DNA of 6,595 bases from Clostridiales bacterium (GCA_016280525.1 JAEEGW010000161.1:1-6595), one strand, 5' to 3'; numbered from the stretch's first letter, positions 1 through 6,156 are shown. The notes: generated by a model from the letters alone, not told the origin. Translations and numbers: made by a program.

Positions 1-1531
1 CATCGTCGCACAAGGCTCTCGTCTTGTGGTAATCGTCTTTTACCATGCCGAAAACGGGGATATCCACGCCCTCTTCTTCAAGCACGGCGCGGACCGCGGA
101 AACGTGAGTTTTGCCGCCGTCAAGCAGGATCAGATCGGGCAGGACCGGAAACGCCGTTGACTTTTTTACGGTCGTATTTCTTATCCTGCGTCTTATCGCC
201 TCGCGCATTGACGCGTAATCGTCCTCGTATTCCGTTTCTTTTATATTGAACACGCGGTAATCGGCTTTTTTGAATTTCGTGCCCTCGAGCGCTATCATTC
301 CGGCGGTTATATTGTCGTTGCCGAAATTCGATATATCGTAAGATTCTATTCTGTCCGGCACGACCTCAAGGCGCAGCGTCTGCGCCAGATCCGCCAAAAC
401 GACGGTCTCTTTGTCGTTGTTTTCCTTTATCAGCTTGGCGCGGTACTCGGCGTTTTCTTTTGCCATTTTACACAGCGCTCTGTTCTGCCCTCTCTGCGTG
501 ACGCGGACCTCTGTTTTTTTGCCGTTTTTTTCGCTTAAATGCGCGGAGAGCGTTTCAGCCTCCGACAGCGGCAGCTCGTCCGATACGAGAATGAGCTTAG
601 GCGGCACTCTGAACTCGTAGACCGAGGCGATGAACGCGGAAAGCTCCTCCGCGCCTATATGTCCGCCGACGAATTCGTGCGATTCCGTGTCCGCTATCAT
701 GCCGGCGCGGATAAAGAAGAAAGAAATGACCGTCATATCGTCGTCGGAATAAATGCCTATCGCGTCCGTGAACGTCTCCGGGGACGAGACGACCTTCTGT
801 TTGCTGAACAGCGCCTGCAGCGCGTTTATCCTGTCGCGCAGATTGGCGGCAAGCTCAAAATTCAGCTCTTCCGCCGCTTTCTGCATCTGCTGCGTAAGTC
901 TTTCCTTTTCGCTTGAAATATCGCCGTTCAATATGCTTTCCGCGCTTTTTACAAGCTCTTTATACTCGTCCGCGCTGACTTTGCCGGAGCACGGCGCGCA
1001 GCATTTGCCTATCTGGTAGTAAATGCACGGTCTGCCCTTGCCTATGTCTTTCGGAAACGTCTTTTTGCATACGGGCAGCGTCGCCGCCTGGCTTACCGAA
1101 CGCATGATATTTCTGCACGTTGCGGAATTCGTGTACGGTCCGAAATACGAGCCGCCGTCCGATACGCGCTTCCTCGTCATGACGAGCCGCGGGTATTCCT
1201 CGTTTGTTATCTTTACGTACGGATACGTTTTGTCGTCTTTCAGTTTTATATTATATTTCGGCGAATACTGCTTTATTTTGCTGTTTTCAAGCGCTAAGGC
1301 TTCCGTTTCGGTGTCGCAGAGGATATAGTCAAAATCATAGACGTTTGACACCATGCTCGCCGTTTTCGTATTCTTTGAAGAAAACAGGAAATACTGGCTG
1401 ACGCGGTTTTTGAGCGCCGCGGATTTGCCGACGTAAATGACCTCACCCCGGCTGTTTTTCATTATATAAACGCCCGGGCTCAAAGGCAGCCGCAGCGCTT
1501 TTTTTCTCAGGTATTCTCGTCTGTTTTCCAT
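1..1531 (-). CDS. uvrC: UvrABC system protein C (excinuclease subunit), 3' end beyond window
   Basis: Nuclease subunit of nucleotide excision repair. With UvrB on damaged DNA it cuts on both sides of the lesion. The 510 visible codons are uninterrupted. The N-terminal GIY-YIG nuclease domain shows GVY at 20-22, YVG at 33-35, Arg43 and the Glu81 of ALALENSKIKQ. Cysteines 154, 168, 176 and 180 match the spacing of the iron-sulfur cluster ligands described for E. coli UvrC. The UVR motif that contacts UvrB lies at about 207-234. The RNase H-like nuclease domain has Asp399 (in YDISNFG), Asp438 and Asp466 (in LILLDGGK), the same numbers as the E. coli catalytic aspartates. UvrC is usually about 600 residues, so the last catalytic His and the helix-hairpin-helix region should lie left of the window. 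The ATG at 1531 matches the usual family N-terminus, but no Shine-Dalgarno precedes it and a terminator hairpin ends 11 bases upstream. Identity is secure. Confidence 0.97.
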   Translation of the reverse strand, partial: MENRREYLRKKALRLPLSPGVYIMKNSRGEVIYVGKSAALKNRVSQYFLFSSKNTKTASMVSNVYDFDYILCDTETEALALENSKIKQYSPKYNIKLKDDKTYPYVKITNEEYPRLVMTRKRVSDGGSYFGPYTNSATCRNIMRSVSQAATLPVCKKTFPKDIGKGRPCIYYQIGKCCAPCSGKVSADEYKELVKSAESILNGDISSEKERLTQQMQKAAEELNFELAANLRDRINALQALFSKQKVVSSPETFTDAIGIYSDDDMTVISFFFIRAGMIADTESHEFVGGHIGAEELSAFIASVYEFRVPPKLILVSDELPLSEAETLSAHLSEKNGKKTEVRVTQRGQNRALCKMAKENAEYRAKLIKENNDKETVVLADLAQTLRLEVVPDRIESYDISNFGNDNITAGMIALEGTKFKKADYRVFNIKETEYEDDYASMREAIRRRIRNTTVKKSTAFPVLPDLILLDGGKTHVSAVRAVLEEEGVDIPVFGMVKDDYHKTRALCDD

Positions 1532-1537
1532 ATTAAC

Positions 1538-1587
1538 AAAAAGGCGGATAAAATACCCCGTCCGTAAGGGCAGGTATCATATCCGCC
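1538..1587 (-). terminator. Intrinsic terminator after HPr, abutting uvrC start
   Basis: On the minus strand GGCGGATA pairs with TATCCGCC (8 bp), and ATACC pairs with GGTAT (5 bp) inside it across a 2x2 internal loop. Five T residues follow (1542-1538). It begins 22 bases after the HPr stop, so it should end the HPr transcript. The plus strand also has a T run just beyond the hairpin (after 1590), so the structure could terminate in both directions. Only six bases separate the T run from the uvrC ATG, so an attenuator role for uvrC is possible. Confidence 0.85.
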
Positions 1588-1609
1588 GCGCTTTTTTTCT
1601 CGCGTCCTG

Positions 1610-1873
1610 TTATTCTGAAAGACCGGTCTCTATAAGCTCTTCAAGGCCGTTCAAAGCGTCTATCTCGTCAACGCCGTCAGCGATGAGAGTGATGTCCGTA
1701 TCCTTTGTTATGCCGAGGGAAAGAACGCCTAAAAGGCTTTTTGCGTTTACGCGTCTGTCACCCTTTTCGACCCAAATGGAGCTCTTGAACGAATTAGCTT
1801 TCTGGATAAAGAACGTCGCGGGACGAGCATGAAGTCCTACCGGTATTCTTACGGTTACATTGCGTGAAATCAT
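1610..1873 (-). CDS. ptsH: HPr family phosphocarrier protein
   Basis: Small cytoplasmic phosphocarrier of 87 residues, the normal HPr length. It passes phosphate from enzyme I to sugar-specific EII components of the phosphotransferase system. The active-site histidine is at position 15 in GLHARPA, with Arg17 next to it. Ser46 in NAKSLLGVLSLGI is the site that HPr kinase/phosphorylase (HprK) modifies in Firmicutes, giving the CcpA co-repressor form. Having both sites argues for true HPr rather than Crh, which lacks the histidine. The start at 1873 is chosen because AAGGAG lies 7 bases upstream and the protein then begins like other HPr proteins; the 24 extra codons upstream are AT-rich and run into the promoter. 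No ptsI is beside it. It has its own promoter and terminator, so it appears monocistronic. Trp34 and a short basic loop (GDRR) are minor peculiarities. Confidence 0.95.
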   Translation of the reverse strand: MISRNVTVRIPVGLHARPATFFIQKANSFKSSIWVEKGDRRVNAKSLLGVLSLGITKDTDITLIADGVDEIDALNGLEELIETGLSE

Positions 1874-1916
1874 TATATTACTCCTTAAATCAACAAACAC
1901 CTTTGATATTATATGA

Positions 1917-1945
1917 ATTATATCAAACAAATTCGATAAAATCAA
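1917..1945 (-). promoter_or_regulatory. Sigma-A-type promoter for HPr
   Basis: On the minus strand a -35 box TTGATT (1945-1940) is followed by a 17-base spacer and a perfect -10 box TATAAT (1922-1917). The predicted start of transcription is near 1910, leaving a leader of about 37 bases that contains the AAGGAG ribosome site. A second TATAAT (1913-1908) lies just downstream but has no good -35 partner. No catabolite-repression operator could be recognised. The rest of the 149-base gap (1874-2022) is AT-rich and shows no clear terminator for the upstream genes. Confidence 0.8.
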
Positions 1946-2022
1946 TGGTAAATATGCATAATTTTTTATCTTCGCAGGGTTTGTTTGTATAATATTTTGA
2001 CATAGAGCGCGCTTTTTTTACC

Positions 2023-2433
2023 TTACTGCTTTTCAAAATCCGTCAAAGCAGCCTCAAAATCAAGCCCGTCTCCCTTAACCGTTACCGTATCGCCTTTGAA
2101 ATAGCGCCCGTTTTCCGTCTCAAAACCCGCTTCCGTGACTTTGCCGTAAACGAGAAACTCGCCGCTTAAATCTATGCCGTTCTCTTTTTCCGTTATCCAG
2201 TAGCCTTCAAGCAGGGTGAACTGCGTTTTTTTGCCGTCTTTAAGCGAAGCGCCGGCGTTTATCGCGTCAAGCTGGGATCTATCGAGCTGAGCCGTGAACG
2301 ACACGCGGTAATTATGATATTTTTCCGTTTTCGCTTCCGTCAGCCGAAACGCTCTTACCGCTATACCGGCGACGCAAAGCACCAGGATGAGGATTATGAA
2401 GACGTCCGTTATATTAAAACTTTTCTTTTTCAT
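2023..2433 (-). CDS. DUF4330-like single-pass membrane protein (second copy)
   Basis: A 136-residue protein with a basic N-terminus (MKKKSFN), one membrane helix at about residues 7-24 and a predicted extracytoplasmic, mostly beta-type domain; no cleavage site is evident. It resembles DUF4330, a family of unknown function. It shares with the gene before it the same N-terminal layout, a G-x-VT-x-A segment (GKVTEAG here, GTVTKAE there) and a GRYF-x-G motif, so the two look like diverged tandem duplicates. The ATG at 2433 is preferred over a GTG at 2442 because AGAGGTGA lies 5 bases before the ATG and the GTG falls inside that ribosome site. That site overlaps the stop of the upstream gene, which suggests translational coupling. 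A role in surface polysaccharide assembly or export is inferred only from its neighbours. Confidence 0.8.
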   Translation of the reverse strand: MKKKSFNITDVFIILILVLCVAGIAVRAFRLTEAKTEKYHNYRVSFTAQLDRSQLDAINAGASLKDGKKTQFTLLEGYWITEKENGIDLSGEFLVYGKVTEAGFETENGRYFKGDTVTVKGDGLDFEAALTDFEKQ

Positions 2434-2438
2434 ACTCT

Positions 2439-2813
2439 TCACCTCTTCGTTATCCCGTCAAGAGTGCAGATCAGCCTGGCAGTGCCCGAGCAGACAACGT
2501 ACTCCTCGCCCTCTTTTAACGCGGAGGCGCCGGTAAAGTACCTGCCTGCGTGAAGCTCCGCTTCCGCGGACACGGATATTATGCCGTTTTCCGCCTTTGT
2601 GACTGTGCCGAGACTGCCGCCGGATATCGCCGTCAGCAAGTCTCCTTCCGACAGAGCGTCCGCATCGCCCCCGGTAACTATAAGCGTGTAATCGACCGTA
2701 ACGGTCTTTCCGTCAGGCGAAACGAATACGGCTGTAAGCGCTATGATCGCGGCGAGGATAAGAATGAATAATATATCAAACAGATTTATAAATGCACGTT
2801 TTTTACTCTTCAT
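2439..2813 (-). CDS. DUF4330-like single-pass membrane protein (first copy)
   Basis: A 124-residue protein: basic start (MKSKKRAF), one hydrophobic helix at about 12-31, then about 90 residues outside the membrane with short beta-prone stretches. The pattern fits DUF4330, a family with no assigned biochemical role; I place it there from overall layout, not from a search. It starts one base after the stop of the ligase-like gene, and its GGAGG site (6 bases before the ATG) lies inside the end of that gene, so the two are probably translated together. The next gene is a likely paralogue that starts 5 bases after this one ends. This membrane-anchored pair may assist the polytopic protein encoded just upstream, but that is inference. 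Confidence 0.8.
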   Translation of the reverse strand: MKSKKRAFINLFDILFILILAAIIALTAVFVSPDGKTVTVDYTLIVTGGDADALSEGDLLTAISGGSLGTVTKAENGIISVSAEAELHAGRYFTGASALKEGEEYVVCSGTARLICTLDGITKR

Positions 2814-2814
2814 A

Positions 2815-4692
2815 CTACACCTCCTGCCAGTTCTGCACGGCGCGCTCGTATTCGCTCTCGCTCCGGCTTATCTCGGCCGCGGCGGCGCCGCAGCCCATTA
2901 CGGAAAACATGAGAAGACATATAAGCTCGGACGAAAGCAGGTTTTCGGTAAGTCCGAAAGCCGACGCCGCGAGCACCGCGGTCAAAGGCGCGTATATACT
3001 GCGCAGATCAGCTTTTTTGTCGGAGCCGGACGCGGCGGAAAAACAGAACATGAAGAACAGCAAAAGACACGCGGCAAACACGAGCATGAGCATAACTCCG
3101 CCCTCCGCGAATAGCTGCAGATAAATGCTTTTTGCGCCGTTCTGCGCTCCGTAGCCCGGCAAAGCGTAACCGTGATAGACCGAATTGAATGATCCTATGC
3201 CGAAGCCGCCGAAAGGCGAAGACGATATCATCTTCATAACGCCCGACCAGACGTTAGAAATAAGCGCGTTTTCCGTGTATATCTTTTCATATACCGCCAG
3301 CTGCCAGCTGTGCGGCATGAACACCGCGGTAAGCACGGCGAGCGGTACGGCGAACGCGGCGAAAATAAACGTCCTTTTGCTGTAAACAGCAAGCACGATC
3401 ACGGAAACAAAAACGAATGTGATAACGGCGTAGACCTTGAACGTAAGCACAAGGACCGCAAGCGACGCAAAGAAGCTGAGCAGATAAAGTATGCGCCCGC
3501 GTTTCTTTTCAAGCGCGAAGTATAAGATAAGCGGGGCCGTTATGACGGTATATCCGGCAAGCGGGAGCGAGCTGCCGAAGAAAACGGTCATCTCCCCGCC
3601 GACGCCGACGTAAAGCGAACGCGCGGCTATCATCTGCTCCGGCGTTCCGCAGAAATAGAACAGAAGTCCGAACCAGCTCACGACGGCGGCGGATAATGCC
3701 GCGGCGTGCAGCGCGCGGTCGAGCCACTGACGCTTGCACAAAAGGTTGCGGCAGACGAAATATCCGGCGATCCCTAACAGATACAGGGAATCCGTACCGG
3801 AAGAATCCGTTTTTGCGGTTATCATCTTGCCGAAAAGCGTCAGCGCCGCAAGCAGCATTACGAAAATATCAAGCGTGCCGAATCTCAGTTCTCTCTTTTT
3901 GCGCAGGACCTTGAACAGATACGAAACGGTCGTGACGGCGCAAAGAGTAAGCAGCGTTTTAAGCGGCAGAAACGGCAAAAACGTTATCATCAGCACCGCG
4001 CCGGATTCCGGCGTGAAGAACACCGCGCAGATCACCGCGGCGTATAAGATATACAGGACCACGCGGTAAGGCGGAACGAAGAAAGCCAGAGCGCCGGTCA
4101 GCATACCGAGAAGAAGCGCGATGCTCGCGTTTTTGATCCTCACTTCACCGGAAACGAGCCGGTTCCTGTCCGCGCCGATGAGGTCGTATACCGCAAACGA
4201 TAAGACTTTATTTTTTATGAAAGTGTTTACGAGAGATCTTCCGGAGAAGAAGAACAAAGACACCGCCATTACAGCCGCACCGCCGTAAAGCACGGATATG
4301 TCAAGCTCCGTATTTGCTACGGCGTATCTGATTATCAGATATTCTATGACCGCGTAAAGCCCGGCGGAAAACATATATATGCCTATGTCGCGGGTGCGGA
4401 TATACAGCAGGTCCGCTAAAAATTTTGTAAATCTGTTCTTTACCGGACTTGTTGAGAACACGCGGCATATACCGTCGCGCAGAGATGAAAGCGCGCTCGT
4501 CACGGGACCGCGGTCGGAAACGATGCGCGCGGCGGCGGACGATTTCAGTTTATCGTCCAACGCAAAATATCCGCATAAAAGCCGCGCTATAAGGCTGTTT
4601 TTCGCTCTCTTCGAGGCGTTTTCGGAAAAGCGGGATAAAGCGCGTAAAAACGCGCTGTGCTTTATCCTGTTTTTCTTTCCCTGTTCCGCCAT
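2815..4692 (-). CDS. O-antigen ligase/polymerase-like polytopic membrane protein
   Basis: A 625-residue integral membrane protein. The first 100 or so residues are hydrophilic and strongly basic, probably cytoplasmic. Roughly 12 to 14 hydrophobic segments follow between 103 and 606. A long non-membrane loop at about 459-530 carries GGFGIGSFNSVY (495-506) and then KSIYLQLFAEGG (521-532). This order of a G-x-G-x-G-x-F segment, Tyr, and L-x-AE-x-G near the C-terminus is the signature region of the Wzy_C/WaaL family, which joins or polymerises lipid-linked sugar repeat units on the outer face of the membrane. The His often found before the L-x-AE-G segment is not evident here; the residues are NGAKSIYLQ. 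The ATG at 4692 has AGAGG 5 bases upstream. The next two small membrane proteins follow with almost no gap, so the three form a unit. The substrate is unknown, and no glycosyltransferase or flippase gene is in view. Family is likely; exact function is not established. Confidence 0.8.
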   Translation of the reverse strand: MAEQGKKNRIKHSAFLRALSRFSENASKRAKNSLIARLLCGYFALDDKLKSSAAARIVSDRGPVTSALSSLRDGICRVFSTSPVKNRFTKFLADLLYIRTRDIGIYMFSAGLYAVIEYLIIRYAVANTELDISVLYGGAAVMAVSLFFFSGRSLVNTFIKNKVLSFAVYDLIGADRNRLVSGEVRIKNASIALLLGMLTGALAFFVPPYRVVLYILYAAVICAVFFTPESGAVLMITFLPFLPLKTLLTLCAVTTVSYLFKVLRKKRELRFGTLDIFVMLLAALTLFGKMITAKTDSSGTDSLYLLGIAGYFVCRNLLCKRQWLDRALHAAALSAAVVSWFGLLFYFCGTPEQMIAARSLYVGVGGEMTVFFGSSLPLAGYTVITAPLILYFALEKKRGRILYLLSFFASLAVLVLTFKVYAVITFVFVSVIVLAVYSKRTFIFAAFAVPLAVLTAVFMPHSWQLAVYEKIYTENALISNVWSGVMKMISSSPFGGFGIGSFNSVYHGYALPGYGAQNGAKSIYLQLFAEGGVMLMLVFAACLLLFFMFCFSAASGSDKKADLRSIYAPLTAVLAASAFGLTENLLSSELICLLMFSVMGCGAAAAEISRSESEYERAVQNWQEV

Positions 4693-4710
4693 AAAAGCCT
4701 CTGATCACGA

Positions 4711-4755
4711 TTTATTTTTGTTGACCCGTGCGGCGGGAGCAAGCCCCCGCCCTAC
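4711..4755. repeat. GC-rich hairpin repeat, copy 1
   Basis: The plus strand has TTTATTTTTGTTGACCCG followed by TGCGG and a hairpin (GGCGGG at 4732-4737 pairing with CCCGCC at 4746-4751, 8-base loop), ending in CTAC. The next repeat has the same flanks and the same ending but different arm sequences. There is no T run on either side of the hairpin, so it is not a typical intrinsic terminator. It sits in the leader of the ligase-like gene, 18 bases before its start codon. Confidence 0.8.
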
Positions 4756-4769
4756 GTCTGTTCGTGCAA

Positions 4770-4812
4770 TTTATTTTGTTGACCCGTGCGGGAGGGGAGA
4801 CCCCTCCCCTAC
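4770..4812. repeat. GC-rich hairpin repeat, copy 2
   Basis: Direct repeat of the 4711-4755 element: TTTATTTTGTTGACCCG, TGC, a hairpin and CTAC. Here the arms are GGGAGGGG (4790-4797) and CCCCTCCC (4801-4808) around an AGA loop, a perfect 8-bp stem. Flanking bases are nearly identical to copy 1 while the arms differ yet remain complementary. The 14-base spacer between the copies (4756-4769) has no evident structure. Confidence 0.8.
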
Positions 4813-4831
4813 AAAGGATCGTACGATTTTC

Positions 4832-4859
4832 TTAATTCTGAATTCTTAATTCTTAATTT
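4832..4859. repeat. Four tandem heptamers (TTAATTC) reaching into trmD
   Basis: The plus strand reads TTAATTC, TGAATTC, TTAATTC, TTAATTT in uninterrupted tandem. The third unit starts with the complement of the trmD stop codon, and the third and fourth units also encode the last few TrmD residues. It is a small microsatellite-like tract adjoining the two hairpin repeats. Confidence 0.85.
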
Positions 4860-5538
4860 TCAACAGGTCCGGTCTGTTCTCTTCCGTCATTTTGACCGCC
4901 TGTTCACGTCTCCATTTTGCTATGTTTTCGTGGTGGCCGGACAGCAGTATATCCGGCACTTTTCTGCCTCTGTATTCGTACGGGCGCGTGTACTGCGGAT
5001 ATTCGAGTATGCCGGACGCTATGCTCTCGTCCTCGTAGCAGACGCTGTCCGCGAGGACGCCGGGGATAAGACGCGCGACGCAGTCTACCAGGATGCACGC
5101 CGGAAGCTCGCCGCCGGTCAGTATATAATCTCCTATGGAGATCTGCTCGTCTACGACTTCTTCTATGGCGCGCTCGTCCACGCCCTCGTAATGCCCGCAG
5201 AGTATTATAAGATCGTCATATTCCGAAAGTCTGAGCGCCGTTTTATGGTCAAGTATCTTGCCTTTCGGGCTCATATAAACGGTGTATTTTTTTGAATCCG
5301 CGGGGATGTCCGCGCATACCGCGTCATGACACTCGCATATAGGCGGAGCCGCCATCAGCATACCCATACCGCCGCCGTACGGCGTATCGTCAACTTTATT
5401 GTGTTTATTATTGGCGTGGTCGCGTATGTTATACAGCTTTACGCTTATAACGCCCGCTTCTCTGCCGCGCCCGATGATGCTCTCGGAAAGGACCGTGTCC
5501 ACCATTTCGGGAAACAGCGTCATTATATGAAAATTCAT
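4846..5538 (-). CDS. trmD: tRNA (guanine-N1)-methyltransferase TrmD
   Basis: Uses S-adenosylmethionine to methylate N1 of G37, next to the anticodon, in tRNAs with a G at position 36. This prevents +1 frameshifting. At 230 residues it is close to usual family length. The SPOUT trefoil-knot motifs are present: PYGGGMGM at 53-60, CGHYEGVDER at 114-123, ISIGDYILTGGELPA at 133-147, LEYPQYTRP at 178-186 and LLSGHH at 198-203. At the position equivalent to the catalytic Asp169 of E. coli the alignment gives Glu171, with Asp170 just before it. The start at 5538 fits the family N-terminus (xTLFPEM) and overlaps the rimM stop as ATGA; the upstream AGGGG is a modest ribosome site, so coupling to rimM is likely. 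The last residues KIKN come from a tandem heptamer tract. The usual partner rplS does not follow. Confidence 0.97.
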   Translation of the reverse strand: MNFHIMTLFPEMVDTVLSESIIGRGREAGVISVKLYNIRDHANNKHNKVDDTPYGGGMGMLMAAPPICECHDAVCADIPADSKKYTVYMSPKGKILDHKTALRLSEYDDLIILCGHYEGVDERAIEEVVDEQISIGDYILTGGELPACILVDCVARLIPGVLADSVCYEDESIASGILEYPQYTRPYEYRGRKVPDILLSGHHENIAKWRREQAVKMTEENRPDLLKIKN

Positions 5539-6035
5539 TCAAACATCCCCTGTATAGGCGTGATATATATCGCGGTATCCGTCAGTTTTTTGATAAACTG
5601 CGGCACGTCCGGCACCTGAACGACGCCCGATCCGGTCTTGACCATGTAAATATCCGACGCGGGATATTCTTCAACGGATAAAAGTGTGCCGTAGATCTTC
5701 CCGCTGTCCGCGTCTATCACCGGCAGACCGATAAGGTCGCAGACGAGTATCCTGTCGTCCGGGATATCAAGATCGTCCCTGTCAACGTATACGGTGCCGC
5801 CCTTCAGCCTTGCCGCGTCTTCCACGGTGTCGACCCCGGCAAATTTCACCACCGCGCCGTTTTTGCTGCCGTGCGATGACTGTATATCGTATTTTTTCTT
5901 TCCCTCGCTGTCAAGATACAGTTTTTTCAGCCGGAAAAAGTCAGCCATATCGTCGCACCATACGACGAGTTTGACCTCGCCGCGCACACCGTGCGTAGCG
6001 CTTATATATCCCTGTTCTATAAATTTCTGTTTCAA
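5535..6035 (-). CDS. rimM: 16S rRNA processing protein RimM
   Basis: Assembly factor for the 30S ribosomal subunit; binds S19 and helps the 3' (head) domain of 16S rRNA mature. The 166 residues show the N-terminal RimM domain (GYISATHGVRGEVKL at 9-23; VDTVEDAARLKG at 68-79) and the C-terminal PRC-barrel (DLIGLPVIDADSGKIYG at about 100-116, YPASDIYMV at 124-132, TPIQGMFE at the end). The start is TTG at 6035: no ATG or GTG lies in frame nearby, family homology begins at once, and GGTGAT, which can pair with the 16S anti-Shine-Dalgarno, lies 5 bases upstream. It is the first gene after a promoter and overlaps trmD by 4 bases. Identity is secure. Confidence 0.95.
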   Translation of the reverse strand: MKQKFIEQGYISATHGVRGEVKLVVWCDDMADFFRLKKLYLDSEGKKKYDIQSSHGSKNGAVVKFAGVDTVEDAARLKGGTVYVDRDDLDIPDDRILVCDLIGLPVIDADSGKIYGTLLSVEEYPASDIYMVKTGSGVVQVPDVPQFIKKLTDTAIYITPIQGMFE

Positions 6036-6061
6036 AAAGAATCACCCTTAAACAATTTTTC

Positions 6062-6095
6062 ATTATATCATACCATATTTTTTCGGCAAATGCAA
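6062..6095 (-). promoter_or_regulatory. Sigma-A-type promoter for rimM-trmD
   Basis: On the minus strand two overlapping readings exist. One is -35 TTGCCG (6089-6084), a 16-base spacer and -10 TATAAT (6067-6062) with a TG extension (TGATATAAT). The other is -35 TTGCAT (6095-6090), a 17-base spacer and -10 TATGAT (6072-6067), also with a TG extension. Either places the transcript start about 15 to 25 bases before the rimM TTG. The ligase-like gene downstream shows no convincing promoter of its own, so this may drive five genes. Confidence 0.75.
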
Positions 6096-6133
6096 GATGT
6101 TTTTGAAAAAACGCGAAAGAAATGAAAATTAAG

Positions 6134-6156
6134 ACGGGCGACCAATGGTCGCCCGT
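6134..6156. repeat. Perfect 10-bp hairpin upstream of the rimM promoter
   Basis: ACGGGCGACC and GGTCGCCCGT form a perfect 10-bp stem around an AAT loop. On the minus strand only a broken T-rich stretch (TTAATTTT) follows, so it could be a weak terminator insulating the rimM promoter from upstream transcription. In form it resembles short GGGCGACC-type palindromes that I recall as dispersed repeats in gut Clostridia; that is recollection, not a search. Confidence 0.7.

Noticed and set aside
411..1401. Several plus-strand open frames of 65 to 125 codons
   Set aside because: They lie opposite uvrC, whose minus-strand reading is an unmistakable full-length match with catalytic residues in place. 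The plus-strand products have low-complexity composition and no ribosome sites worth noting.
1988..2002. Plus-strand TATAAT and TTGACA elements
   Set aside because: They are in the wrong order (TATAAT before TTGACA) for a single plus-strand promoter, and no plus-strand gene follows.
2003..2022. Possible terminator after the second DUF4330-like gene
   Set aside because: AGCGCGCT is a self-complementary octamer with no loop, and on the minus strand no T run follows it. Too weak to call.
2314..4069. Plus-strand and out-of-frame open frames across the DUF4330 and ligase genes
   Set aside because: They overlap coherent membrane proteins with good ribosome sites and tight operon spacing. The alternative products show no recognisable domain.
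4711..4859. Possible CRISPR or terminator array between trmD and the ligase-like gene
   Set aside because: Only two copies, no unique spacers of constant length, and no T runs after the hairpins. Better described as dispersed hairpin repeats plus a heptamer tract.
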